Source: Streptomyces coffeae (GTDB taxonomy: Bacteria > Actinomycetota > Actinomycetes > Streptomycetales > Streptomycetaceae). Taken from it: DNA of 64,000 nt. Below, piece by piece: positions 43,587 through 52,146 of this stretch. The position numbers were made by a program, and so were the translations under genes. The stretch's first letter is position 1; every line of letters begins with the position of its first letter. The stretch lies in assembly GCF_016741875.1 (NCBI RefSeq), contig NZ_JAERRF010000007.1, positions 186,001 to 250,000 on the forward strand, in the 5' to 3' direction. The notes under the pieces were generated by a model. It searched no databases. It worked only from the letters and a program-made list of their open reading frames with translations, and was not told where the DNA came from.

Positions 43587-44830
43587 GAAGCCTCCTGCCG
43601 GGCGTGGGCGTTGGCGTCGTCGGTCGCCGGGAACAGGGCCGAGGTCAAGGCGGTGAACTGGTGCTCAAGTTGCCGGACGGCGACCAGGTTCCGCTCGGTG
43701 AGGGTCCGCCGCAGCTCCGCCGATCTCTTCTCCAGTGCCCGGAACTGCTCGAGCAGCCGGTCGGCGTCGACCTCCCGCGCCGGGTGGCAGTACGCGCCAA
43801 GGCCCATCTCCGCCATGAGCGCGTCGCTCTTCGCCGCGTAGCAGAGAGCGAGCACCGGCGTACCGGTCTTCAGCGCGCAGATCAGGTTGTGGTATCGGAT
43901 CGCCACCACGGTGTCGGCAGCCGCCATCTCCTTCATCAGGTCGGCCAGTGAGGACGGCTCGGCTGCGGTGACCAGCGGCGAGTCCACCGCGTCGAGGATC
44001 GCGGCGACCACCGACGCGTCGCACGCGTCACCGGTGAGCAGCCGGACAGCCCTGCCCTCCTCGACGAGCGCGCGGACGAATCGGATCGTCCCGTCGAGGT
44101 AGCGCCGGTGTATCTCATCGGCCCGGGCGCGGTCGTCGTTGCCGCCGTGGAAGTCCATGACGCCGACGCAGACCGGGCCCGGCGGGGCCGACGGGTCCGA
44201 GGGCGCGCTTGCCCGCGGCGTCGGCAGGGCGAATGCGAGGTCCGGGTAGACCTCGTCGCGCGCGGTGTCCACGCCCATCGCCCGCATCGCGTCGCGGGAC
44301 GGGGCGTCCCGGTACGACCGGTACGCGGCCAGCCGCGCCGACCAGCGCACCAGGGTTCGGGTCGGCCGGTTGCCGATCGCGGCGGCGCCGACGCCGACCA
44401 GCGCGACCCGGGTGCCGAACAGCCGGCCGGTCGCGCAGAGCAGGAACAGCGAGTACGGGAAGCCCCACGGCCGCAGCGGCAGCGTGGCCTCCAGGACGCC
44501 CATGCCCGGCACGATCACCACGTCGTGCCGGCGTACCCAGGCAGCGGTGCGGACGGCGTCGACGAGTTTGCCCAGACCCTTCGCCGCGATCGCGCCCGCA
44601 CGCGACGCGGTGCGGTACTCCCCGCGGTACCAGTGCAGCCGCGTCGCGGGGATCCCGAACCGGGTCGTCACGGCCTCGGGTCCGCCGCACAGCGCGTCCA
44701 CGACCGCCGCCGGGTGTTCGGCACGGAGGTACCCGAGCACGGCCTCGAGCGACCCGTCGTTGCCGAGGTTGCCGGAGCCGAGCAGGCCGAACACCCCGAC
44801 GCGCACCGGGGTTTGGTCCGCGGACGTCAT
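43583..44830 (-). CDS. Polysaccharide pyruvyl transferase family protein
   Basis: Encodes 415 residues. The N-terminal VGVFGLLGSGNLGNDGSLEA motif (about 11-30) and the C-terminal IRYHNLICALKTGTPVLALCY (about 313-333) are characteristic of the CsaB/WcaK pyruvyl transferase family. These enzymes add ketal-linked pyruvate from PEP to glycans such as capsule, wall teichoic-type polymers and exopolysaccharide. Overlaps of 4 bp on both sides (glycosyltransferase upstream, rfbC downstream) show tight coupling. It probably decorates the repeat unit with acidic pyruvate groups. Confidence 0.9.
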   Translation of the reverse strand: MTSADQTPVRVGVFGLLGSGNLGNDGSLEAVLGYLRAEHPAAVVDALCGGPEAVTTRFGIPATRLHWYRGEYRTASRAGAIAAKGLGKLVDAVRTAAWVRRHDVVIVPGMGVLEATLPLRPWGFPYSLFLLCATGRLFGTRVALVGVGAAAIGNRPTRTLVRWSARLAAYRSYRDAPSRDAMRAMGVDTARDEVYPDLAFALPTPRASAPSDPSAPPGPVCVGVMDFHGGNDDRARADEIHRRYLDGTIRFVRALVEEGRAVRLLTGDACDASVVAAILDAVDSPLVTAAEPSSLADLMKEMAAADTVVAIRYHNLICALKTGTPVLALCYAAKSDALMAEMGLGAYCHPAREVDADRLLEQFRALEKRSAELRRTLTERNLVAVRQLEHQFTALTSALFPATDDANAHARQEAS

Positions 44831-45774
44831 GCCTGCCTCCCCTCTCGGCCGGCGACGAGGGCGTCGACGGAGACCGTGAGCAGGCCCGGATCGACCGGGG
44901 CGCGGTCCTCGATCCGCTCACCGGCGCCCGGCCGGACCCGGCTGGTCATCCATGCGGTCAGGTGGCGGTAGCACGCGCGCCGGTCGGCCGGGGACAACGG
45001 CGACCGCCGGATCGCCGAGGTGAAGCCCCAGATGTACTCGGCGAGCAGCCGGGGCGTCGGGTGCAGCGGGCCTGCCCGGCGCGGGTCCAGGTTGACGCAC
45101 CGGGAGCGCTTGGAAGGGTTCGCCCGCTCGGCGCGGGTGGGGTGGTCGCGGCGGAAGTACAGCAGCTCCGGCACCTGGTGGAAGGGCCCGTGCAGGGTGA
45201 TCTCGGCGACGTACGTGCGGTCCGCGTGGTGGTAGCTGTCCATCGGTTTCACCCGGCGCAGCGTGTCGGCCCGCATCACCCCGTAGAAGTCGTCGCCACC
45301 CGGCTCGAACAGCAGACTGCGGAAGCGCTCCGGCGCGTGCGGGGAGTCGGTGGCGAGCCCGTACTCGTAGGGGACCTTCACCTGGCCGTCGCCGTCGATG
45401 ACCGCCTGGCCGGTGTGCGCGAGGATCACGTCCGGCCGCTCGTCCAGCGCCTCCACGCAGCGCCGCAGCAGGTCCCGGCCGTACAGGTCGTCATGCGAGG
45501 CCCACTTGAACAGCTCGCCGCGGGACTCGGCGAACACACGGTTGTGGTTCGGCGTGGCGCCGATGTTCCGGGGCAGCCGGAGGTACCGGATGCGCGAGTC
45601 CTTCGCGGCGTACGTGCGGCAGATCTCCTGGGTCCCGTCGGTCGAGGCGTTGTCGGAGATGACCAGCTCGAAGTCCTCGTAGGTCTGGCCGAGCAGGGCG
45701 TCGAGCGACTCGGCCAGGTACTCCTCGCCGTTGTACACGGGCAGACCGATGCTCAGCCTGGGTTGGGCGGTCAT
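44827..45774 (-). CDS. Family 2 glycosyltransferase
   Basis: Encodes 315 residues from the ATG at 45774, which overlaps the flippase stop by 4 bp. The GT-A fold is shown by RLSIGLPVYNGEEYLAESLD (about 6-25), ELVISDNASTDGTQEICRTY, and RYLRLPRNIGATPNHNRVF. The acidic motif ASHDDLYG (about 92-99) stands for the metal-binding DXD. Acceptor and sugar specificity cannot be read from the sequence. The C-terminal 90 residues are Arg-rich and probably cytoplasmic. It is one of two glycosyltransferases in the operon. Confidence 0.92.
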   Translation of the reverse strand: MTAQPRLSIGLPVYNGEEYLAESLDALLGQTYEDFELVISDNASTDGTQEICRTYAAKDSRIRYLRLPRNIGATPNHNRVFAESRGELFKWASHDDLYGRDLLRRCVEALDERPDVILAHTGQAVIDGDGQVKVPYEYGLATDSPHAPERFRSLLFEPGGDDFYGVMRADTLRRVKPMDSYHHADRTYVAEITLHGPFHQVPELLYFRRDHPTRAERANPSKRSRCVNLDPRRAGPLHPTPRLLAEYIWGFTSAIRRSPLSPADRRACYRHLTAWMTSRVRPGAGERIEDRAPVDPGLLTVSVDALVAGREGRQA

Positions 45775-47078
45775 GAGGTCCTCACTTCGGGGATGGGATT
45801 GCGGTGGCGCTCGCGCAGGGCGGACCGCAGTTGCAGCCACCACACGGCCGAGCCGCTGACGGTTGCGGCGGCGACGCCCCAGGCCGAGCCGACCGTGCCG
45901 GCGGCGGCCGCCCCGCCGAGCCCGCCGCTGACATAGCAGGCGGAGGCGAACAGCTGGCAGCGCAGGCTGCGCCGGGCCGCGCCGAGCGCGCGCAGCCCGG
46001 CCGCCGCGCCGGTGCCGAGGCCCGCGCCCGCGACGCCGAGGGTGACCGGCACGATGAGCTCCGAGGCGGAGTGCCAGACACCGCCGAGCACCAGCTCGCC
46101 GAGCCGACCAGGCATCAGCAGCAGCGCCGCGCCCCAGAGCAGCGCGCCGGCGGCCTGCCCCCCGCCCAGCAGGAGGCAGAACGAGCCGAGCCGGTGCGGG
46201 GCCTGCCGTAGCACCCGTGCCGCCTCCGGGACGGTGACCAGTGAAAGCCCCATCAGCACCGCCAGGAACGGGCCGAGCAGGAGCTCGGCGCCCCGCACCG
46301 CACCCACCGCGCCGACCCCGACGATCGCGCCGAGCCCATACGCCCGCAGCTGGCTCGCGCCACTGAGGCTGACGTTCTCGACCAGGTACCGGTAGCCGAG
46401 ATCGCGCTGCTCGCGAAGCCACCCGCGTGCCTCGGTCATCCGGGGCCGGATGCCGGACTGGAGGCAGCCGTACCCCGCCGCCACCGTGGCGGACGCGCCC
46501 CAGGCGAGCAGATACGCGGCCACGCTGCCCACACGGGCCGCCACCACCATGGCCGGGACGAGCGCGATGCCCCACACGAGGTCGTTGACGAACGCCTTCC
46601 GCCCGGTGCCGGCGGCGAAGAACGAGAACCGCCAGGCGTCCTGGAGCAGCAGCCCCGGCAACATGACACCAAGGGCGGCGAATGCGGGCCCCACGCGGCC
46701 GCCGAGGCCGAGCCCGGCCACCAGACACGCCGCGCCGATGGCCGCACCGACGCCGAGTGCGGTACCCGTCGACCGAGCCACCGCCCCGCGCCAGGACGCG
46801 TCCGGCACGCCGCTGAAGCGCACCACGAGCGGATCGGTGGCCAGCCCGCGGGAGACGTTGAGCACCACGCCGTACGTCACCCAGGCGAGGCTGAACACGC
46901 CGAAGGCGGTCACCCCCAGCGAGCGGGCCACGTAGATGCCCACCACGAAGTTGCTCACGCTGGAGGCCGCCTGGTCGGCCAGTCCCCAGGACAGCCGACC
47001 GACGAGGGCCCGCCTGGCGGATCCGGCCGGTGGCGCCTTTGTCTGCGGATTCTCCCCCTCGGTGGTCATCGGCGTCAT
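45771..47078 (-). CDS. Wzx-like polysaccharide flippase (MATE/MOP fold)
   Basis: Encodes 435 residues with about 12-14 hydrophobic segments. The first helix pair carries SWGLADQAASSVSNFVVGIY then VARSLGVTAFGVFSL, the usual N-terminal block of polysaccharide biosynthesis flippases. It moves lipid-linked oligosaccharide across the membrane. The start overlaps the end of the DUF4910 gene by 4 bp, and its end overlaps the glycosyltransferase start by 4 bp. Together with the ligase-like protein and the Wzz-like protein it defines a Wzx/Wzy-type assembly route. Confidence 0.9.
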   Translation of the reverse strand: MTPMTTEGENPQTKAPPAGSARRALVGRLSWGLADQAASSVSNFVVGIYVARSLGVTAFGVFSLAWVTYGVVLNVSRGLATDPLVVRFSGVPDASWRGAVARSTGTALGVGAAIGAACLVAGLGLGGRVGPAFAALGVMLPGLLLQDAWRFSFFAAGTGRKAFVNDLVWGIALVPAMVVAARVGSVAAYLLAWGASATVAAGYGCLQSGIRPRMTEARGWLREQRDLGYRYLVENVSLSGASQLRAYGLGAIVGVGAVGAVRGAELLLGPFLAVLMGLSLVTVPEAARVLRQAPHRLGSFCLLLGGGQAAGALLWGAALLLMPGRLGELVLGGVWHSASELIVPVTLGVAGAGLGTGAAAGLRALGAARRSLRCQLFASACYVSGGLGGAAAAGTVGSAWGVAAATVSGSAVWWLQLRSALRERHRNPIPEVRTS

Positions 47079-48349
47079 ACCTTGATCAACCCGGCGCCGT
47101 GCAGGGCGCCGGCCGCGGCGGCGACGGTGTCGAACGGCAGCCCGGACCGCTCGGCGACATCCAGCAGACTGTGCTCGCCGTCGGAGAGGCTGAGCACCCA
47201 GAGCATGGCCATCTGGGCCTGCTTCGCGTCGCTGCGCCCGCCGAGCGAGTCGTACAACCCACGTCGGCCCAGCTGCGGTTCGCCGTAGGGGCTGAGGTTG
47301 ACGTACCGCCGGTTGCGGTCCAGCACGGCGAATGCCTCGCGGCAGACGGCGAGGGTGTCCGCCATCGCCTCCGGGGAGACGAAGTCCAGGTTGTCCGCCG
47401 AGGTGTGATACTCGGGGTACCCGGCGTACGGGGTCCGGCTGAGCGAGCCCACCCCGAGATCGAACCCGGGCGAGCAGAACTGCCGCTCGTCGTAGCCGTA
47501 CGGAGTGAACTCGGCGACGCGGTACGGGCGTTCGGAGGCGGCCAGCACGTGCCGCATCACCCGGTCGATCTCCGCGTCGCCGCGCCTGCTCTGCTTGTAC
47601 GTCAGTTGGCCCGAGTCGCCGGCGCAGGCCAGCACCAGCCCGTGCTTGACCCGGTCCACCCGCTCCGCGTTGCGGGCCAGCCAGGTGATCGCCCCGATGG
47701 TGCCGGGCGCGTAGATGAACCGGTAGGTGTAGTACGGCGTCTGCTGTGCCAGCGTCCGGGCCAGGAACGTCGCCACCGCGATGCCGGCCAGGTTGTCGTT
47801 GGCCAGTGACGGGTGGCAGACGTGGCAGGAGACGATCACCTCATCCGGGACCTGACCGGGAATCACATGCTCGGCGTAGGTGAGGTGGCCGTCTTCGAGC
47901 GTGGAGTCGATGCGTACCTCGTAGTCGCCGTCCGGCAGCGCGTCCAGGGTCTCCTGGGCCAGGCAGAACCCCCATTCCGGCTTGTAGTAGCTGGTGCGGT
48001 ACGGCACCCAACTCGGGTGGTCCGGCAGGGTGTGCAGGTGTCCGCGCAGCTCGGCCAGCGGCATGGTCGCCGCCACCGGCACGCTGTAGCCGAGCACGTG
48101 CAGGCTGGACGCGGCGAAATCGACGACCCGGTTGCCGGCGGTGTCGGCGATGTACGCGTCCCGGATGTTCCACTCCTGCGGCACCGTCCAGTCGAGCACC
48201 TGAGTCCCGGTCGGCACCTCGTGCACGTGCAGCGGGACGTACTCGCCGACGATCTCCAGGGTGGCGCGCACACCGTCGCCGGTGATGCTCCGGCACAGCG
48301 GGTACAGCCGTTCCACCAGCGCGTGCATCTGCTGGCCGATCTCGGTCAT
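47075..48349 (-). CDS. DUF4910 zinc aminopeptidase-like protein
   Basis: Encodes 424 residues from the ATG at 48349 (4-bp overlap with the epimerase gene). An N-terminal DUF2172/DUF4910 domain (about 30-180) contains WTVPQEWNIRDAYI and YYKPEWGFCL. It is joined to an M28-like zinc-peptidase core: VIVSCHVCHPSLANDNLAGI with His and Asp ligands, RFIYAPGTIGAITWL, and PEYHTSADNLDFV. A winged-helix-like tail (about 370-424) follows. Members occur in polysaccharide and nucleotide-sugar clusters, but no reaction is established. It might cleave an aminoacyl group from, or hydrolyse, a glycan precursor. No signal peptide is seen. Confidence 0.88.
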   Translation of the reverse strand: MTEIGQQMHALVERLYPLCRSITGDGVRATLEIVGEYVPLHVHEVPTGTQVLDWTVPQEWNIRDAYIADTAGNRVVDFAASSLHVLGYSVPVAATMPLAELRGHLHTLPDHPSWVPYRTSYYKPEWGFCLAQETLDALPDGDYEVRIDSTLEDGHLTYAEHVIPGQVPDEVIVSCHVCHPSLANDNLAGIAVATFLARTLAQQTPYYTYRFIYAPGTIGAITWLARNAERVDRVKHGLVLACAGDSGQLTYKQSRRGDAEIDRVMRHVLAASERPYRVAEFTPYGYDERQFCSPGFDLGVGSLSRTPYAGYPEYHTSADNLDFVSPEAMADTLAVCREAFAVLDRNRRYVNLSPYGEPQLGRRGLYDSLGGRSDAKQAQMAMLWVLSLSDGEHSLLDVAERSGLPFDTVAAAAGALHGAGLIKV

Positions 48350-49371
48350 CGGCGCCACCGCAGGGTGTCGTCGACGGTGCCGGCGTCGGACGCCGCGCGC
48401 AGCACGGCGAGGCGGGTGAAGCGTCGCTCGAAGTCCTCCCGTGTCAGCCCGAACTTCCGGTAGGCGTCGGCGAGTTCGAGCGCGCCCTGCTTCACCGACC
48501 ACTCGCAGTCGAAGCCGGGGATGGCGGCGCGGAACCGGGAGAAGTCCACCCGGTACGACCGCGGATCGGCACCGGTCTCCCCGGTGATCACCACCTTCGC
48601 GCCGTCTACCGCCTCTGCGACCTGCTCGGCGATCTCGGCGACCGTGACGTTGTTGGTCTCGCTGCCGATGTTGAACGCCCGGTCGTGCACCGATTCGCGC
48701 GGCGCGGTCAGCGCGGCCGCGAAGGCCCGTGCGATGTCCGCGGCGTGCACCAGGGGGCGCCAGGGGGTGCCGTCGGAGAGCACCAGCACCTCGCCGGACA
48801 GGAGTGCGTGGCCCACCAGGTTGTTCAGCACGATGTCGGCGCGCAGCCGGGGCGAGTAGCCGAAGGCGGTGGCGTTGCGCATGAACACCGGGCTGAAGTC
48901 GTCGTCGGCCAGCGCGTGCAGGTCGTCCTCCACCCGCACCTTGGACTCCGCGTACGGTGTCACCGGACGCAGCGGGGCGTCCTCTGCCACCAAGTCGTCG
49001 CCACCGGCGGCGCCGTAGACCGAGCAGGTCGACGCGTACAGGAAGCGCCGCACTCCGGCGTCGCGGGCCAGCCGGGCCAGCCGCACGGACGCGTGGTGGT
49101 TGATGTCGTAGGTGAGCTCCGGCGCCAGCGCTCCCAGCGGGTCGTTGGACAGGGCGGCCAGGTGGATCACGGCGTCCACCCCGGCCACGTGCTCGGCCGT
49201 GACGTCGCGCAGGTCCACCCGAGGCCCCGGCGGGTCCGCGGGCGGCGGGCCCAGCACGCAGTCCGCGAACAGGCCGGCGTCAAGACCGACGACCTCGTGC
49301 CCGGCGGCCGCGAGGACCGGGGCCATCACGGTGCCCAGGTAGCCCTGGTGTCCGGTGAGCAGTACGCGCAA
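48346..49371 (-). CDS. NAD-dependent epimerase/dehydratase (extended SDR)
   Basis: Encodes 341 residues. The Rossmann motif is GHQGYLG (residues 7-13). The catalytic triad is YASTCSVYG (Ser) and PYAESKVRVE with Tyr-xxx-Lys. The C-terminal DPRSYRVDFSRFRAAIPGFD block is typical of sugar-nucleotide SDRs. It most likely reduces, epimerises or dehydrates a nucleotide sugar made by the adjacent cytidylyltransferase. It could act as the CDP-glucose 4,6-dehydratase-like step, but its motif differs from the classical enzyme. It starts 3 bp after the PIG-L gene and overlaps the DUF4910 gene by 4 bp. Confidence 0.88.
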   Translation of the reverse strand: MRVLLTGHQGYLGTVMAPVLAAAGHEVVGLDAGLFADCVLGPPPADPPGPRVDLRDVTAEHVAGVDAVIHLAALSNDPLGALAPELTYDINHHASVRLARLARDAGVRRFLYASTCSVYGAAGGDDLVAEDAPLRPVTPYAESKVRVEDDLHALADDDFSPVFMRNATAFGYSPRLRADIVLNNLVGHALLSGEVLVLSDGTPWRPLVHAADIARAFAAALTAPRESVHDRAFNIGSETNNVTVAEIAEQVAEAVDGAKVVITGETGADPRSYRVDFSRFRAAIPGFDCEWSVKQGALELADAYRKFGLTREDFERRFTRLAVLRAASDAGTVDDTLRWRR

Positions 49372-49374
49372 GGT

Positions 49375-50022
49375 TCAACCCCCCAGGTTGAGAGTAAGTT
49401 TGGTGACGGCGAACGCCTCGGCGTAGCGCTCATGGCATTCGATGCCGCGGATCCGGGCCAGCCCGAGGAAGGCCTCCCGGTCGTACCAGGGCCGGTGCCG
49501 CTGCGAGGGGTAGTGCTCCTGCAGCAGCCGCACCTTCTCTTCGGCGATCTCCGGTGACAGCGGCTGGTACGCCGCCGGACGGCTGAGATCGCCGTCCCAC
49601 TTGACGATCTCGTAGCCGAGCACGAGGTGGTCGCGGAATGCGGTGGGCAGCAGCTGCGCCAGACCGCGGTGATCCTGGTGCGCGTCATCGGTACGCGGGG
49701 CGAGGATCAGATCCGGGTCGGTCTGCTCGCGCAGCTCCTCGACCGCGGCCTTGGCCTCCTCCCAGTGCGCGGGCATCCGGCCGTCCGGCAGCTTGAGCAC
49801 GGTCAACCGCAGGTCGGCACCCGGGCAGAAGGCGGCGAGCGCGGCCCGCTCCTCCTGCTCCCGCTCGCTGCCACCGCCGGAGAGCACCAGCGCGTCCACG
49901 CGGATACCCGGCCGCGCGAGGCACAGCGTCAGCAGCGTGCCGCCGGCGCCGATGGCGATGTCGTCGCAGTGCGCGCCCACCGCGACGATCCGGTCCAGGG
50001 GTCCGGCCCCGAGCCGAATCAC
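49375..50022 (-). CDS. PIG-L family deacetylase
   Basis: Encodes 215 residues from a GTG at 50022 (GTGA overlap with the cytidylyltransferase stop; GGGGGTGAG upstream). The zinc site is AHCDDIAIGAGG (His18, Asp20, Asp21; the usual motif is HPDD, so Pro is replaced by Cys) and DDAHQDHRG. PIG-L enzymes remove N-acetyl groups from GlcNAc-type sugars or precursors. Here it may deacetylate a sugar after transamination and acetylation, or a lipid-linked intermediate. The Cys next to the metal ligand is uncommon. Confidence 0.87.
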   Translation of the reverse strand: MIRLGAGPLDRIVAVGAHCDDIAIGAGGTLLTLCLARPGIRVDALVLSGGGSEREQEERAALAAFCPGADLRLTVLKLPDGRMPAHWEEAKAAVEELREQTDPDLILAPRTDDAHQDHRGLAQLLPTAFRDHLVLGYEIVKWDGDLSRPAAYQPLSPEIAEEKVRLLQEHYPSQRHRPWYDREAFLGLARIRGIECHERYAEAFAVTKLTLNLGG

Positions 50023-50813
50023 GCCCTCACCCCCGCGTTGTCCCGTTCCCACACGGCCCACGGGCGGTCGCCCCGGGCGTAGGCGTCGTCGAGCGCGGCC
50101 CGCTCCTTCACGGTGTCGGTCGGCTTCCAGAAGCCGCGGTGCTGGTGCGCCACCAGTCGGCCGCGCTTGGCCAGTTGGGCGCATCCGTCAGCGACCAGGT
50201 CCCCGTTCTCCGGGATGTGGTCGAAGACCTCCTGGCGGAGCACGAAGTAGCCGCCGTTCTCCCACAGCGGCAGTTCGCTCACCGCGGTGATGCCCCCCAC
50301 CAGGCCGTCATCGCCCAGGTCCACGCAGTGGAACGAGGACTGCGGCGGCACCACCATCATCGACGCACCGGCGTCGCGCCGGGCGAAGTTCTCGATCATC
50401 TCCGGCAGCGGGGCGTCGGTGAGCACGTCGGCGTAGTTGGCGAGGAACATCTCGTCGCCGTCCAGGTGGTGCCGCACCCGGCGCAGCCGCTCCCCGATCG
50501 GTGACTCGATGCCGGTCTGCGCGAACGTGATCGTCCAGTCGGCGATGTCGGTGGACAGCAGCTCGGTCTTCCCGCCCCGCAGCACGAAGTCGTTGGACGT
50601 CGTCTCCTCGTAGTTGAGGAAGAAGTCCTTGATGTGGTGGGCGCCGTAGCCGAGGCACAGGACGAACTCCGTGTGCCCGAAGTGCGCGTAGTAGCGCATG
50701 ACGTGCCAGATCAGCGGTCGCGGCCCGACCATCGCCATCGGCTTGGGCATGTCGTCGGAGGCTCCGTTGCGCATCCGCATCCCGTAACCGCCGCAGAACA
50801 GAACGACCTTCAT
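50019..50813 (-). CDS. rfbF: Glucose-1-phosphate cytidylyltransferase family protein
   Basis: Encodes 264 residues from the ATG at 50813 (4-bp overlap with the methyltransferase gene). The nucleotide-binding signature is GGYGMRM...DMPKPMAMVG (residues 8-30). FGHTEFVLCLGYGAHHIKDF is typical of RfbF, and NYADVLTD holds the metal Asp. It would join glucose 1-phosphate to CTP and thereby open a CDP-hexose branch. CDP-sugar pathways lead to 3,6-dideoxyhexoses and branched sugars. No classical CDP-glucose 4,6-dehydratase or E1/E3 enzyme pair is next to it. Confidence 0.92.
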   Translation of the reverse strand: MKVVLFCGGYGMRMRNGASDDMPKPMAMVGPRPLIWHVMRYYAHFGHTEFVLCLGYGAHHIKDFFLNYEETTSNDFVLRGGKTELLSTDIADWTITFAQTGIESPIGERLRRVRHHLDGDEMFLANYADVLTDAPLPEMIENFARRDAGASMMVVPPQSSFHCVDLGDDGLVGGITAVSELPLWENGGYFVLRQEVFDHIPENGDLVADGCAQLAKRGRLVAHQHRGFWKPTDTVKERAALDDAYARGDRPWAVWERDNAGVRA

Positions 50814-52084
50814 GACTTGGCCTCGACAATGCTCAGTTCCGGGATGGGAAAGACGAGGCGGCCGCCCCAGTCGTGCACGAAGGACAGTTGCTCGACCAGC
50901 TCGGCCCGCAGGTTCCACGGGAGGACGAGGACGTAGTCCGGCTTGTCGGCGGCTATCTGCTCGGGCGACAGGATCGGGATGCGGGTGCCCGGGGTGAACC
51001 TGCCGTGCTTGTAAGGGTTGCGGTCGACCGTGTACGGGAGCAGGTCGGGCCGGATGCCGCAGTGGTTGAGCAGGGTGTTGCCCTTGCCCGGGGCGCCGTA
51101 GCCGACGACCGTCTCGCCGCGCTCGGCCGCCTCGATGAGGAACCGCAGCAGGTCCCGGCGCACCGTGGCCACCCGAGCGGAGAACTCGGTGTACCCGGAC
51201 AGCTCCTGGAGCCCGGCGGCCTTCTCCCGGTCCAGCACGTCGGCCACCCTTCCCCGAGCTCTCGGCTCCGCTCGAGCAGGGGATACCCCATTGGTCGGCT
51301 CGCCGGCCACCTCGGCCGGCCGGGCCCACAGCCGGATGGAGCCGCCGTGCGTGGGCAGCAACTCGACGTCCACGAGCGTGAGTCCGCCGCTCGCCAGCGC
51401 CCGGGCCGCGGACGCGACCGTGTAGTACTGGAAGTGCTCGTGGTAGATCGTGTCGTACTGGTTCTCCTCGATCAGTGTCAGCAGGTGCTGCACCTCGATG
51501 GAGACCCAGCCGTCGTCGGCGACCAGGGCGCGCAGCCCCTGGGTGAACCCGACGACGTCGGGGATGTGCGCGTACACGTTGTTGGCCACGACCAGGTCCG
51601 CCGGGCCGTGCTCGGCGCGGACGGCCGAGCCGGTGGCCGGGTCCAGGAACTCCGTGAGCGTGGGCACACCCGCGTCCCGCGCCGCGGCGCCGACGTTCAC
51701 CGACGGCTCGATGCCGAGACAGCGGATCCCCCGGTCCACCACGTGCCTCAGCAGGTACCCGTCGTTGCTGGCGACCTCGACCACGAAGGCGTCGGGGCCG
51801 AGACCCACCCGCTGTACGGCGTCGGCGACGAACGTGCGCGCGTGCTCCACCCAGGAGGTCGAGTACGAGGAGAAGTACGCGTACTCCTTGAAGGTCTCCT
51901 CCGGCGTGATCAGCGGAGGGATCTGCGTCAGCCAGCAGTCGGTGCAGACCCGCAGATGCAGCGGGTACGCGGGTTCCGGCTGGTCCAGTTGGTCCGCGGC
52001 GAGAAAGCTCTCACATGGTGGCGTCGCCCCAAGATCGACGACGCTCGCCATCGCTTCCGAGCCGCAGAGTCGGCATCGTGTCAT
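50810..52084 (-). CDS. Zinc-motif class I SAM C-methyltransferase (sugar-type), with small in-frame insertion
   Basis: Encodes 424 residues. The N-terminal zinc finger is CRLCGSE (Cys4, Cys7) and CTDC (Cys47, Cys50). A Rossmann SAM motif VVEVASNDGYLL (101-112) and HEHFQYYTV (about 215) follow. The C-terminal Methyltransf_14-like domain has VGYGAPGKGNTLLNHCGIRP. Relatives such as TylC3-type enzymes methylate sugar carbon C3, giving branched-chain sugars. Residues about 264-279 (PTNGVSPARAEPRARG) are encoded by a palindromic element (see 51246-51293) and look like an insertion that kept the frame. It probably methylates the CDP-sugar made by the next enzyme. It is 62 bp after the GT4 gene, the widest gap in the operon. 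Confidence 0.9.
   Translation of the reverse strand: MTRCRLCGSEAMASVVDLGATPPCESFLAADQLDQPEPAYPLHLRVCTDCWLTQIPPLITPEETFKEYAYFSSYSTSWVEHARTFVADAVQRVGLGPDAFVVEVASNDGYLLRHVVDRGIRCLGIEPSVNVGAAARDAGVPTLTEFLDPATGSAVRAEHGPADLVVANNVYAHIPDVVGFTQGLRALVADDGWVSIEVQHLLTLIEENQYDTIYHEHFQYYTVASAARALASGGLTLVDVELLPTHGGSIRLWARPAEVAGEPTNGVSPARAEPRARGRVADVLDREKAAGLQELSGYTEFSARVATVRRDLLRFLIEAAERGETVVGYGAPGKGNTLLNHCGIRPDLLPYTVDRNPYKHGRFTPGTRIPILSPEQIAADKPDYVLVLPWNLRAELVEQLSFVHDWGGRLVFPIPELSIVEAKS
51246..51293. repeat. Palindrome-like repetitive element inserted in frame
   Basis: The plus-strand sequence contains CCTTCCCCGAGCTCTCGGCT and GCTCGAGCAGGGGATACCCC. This C4-GAGC...GCTCGAGC-G4 composition is a motif I recognise from short repeats dispersed in Streptomyces genomes. 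It lies inside the methyltransferase gene, adding about 16 residues in frame. Copy number in this genome cannot be checked here. Confidence 0.55.
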
Positions 52085-52146
52085 CTACTGTCCCCATCCC
52101 CCCCGCTCGCGTGGGTGTCCCCGTCGCGAGCCAGTGCTTGTGTCCC

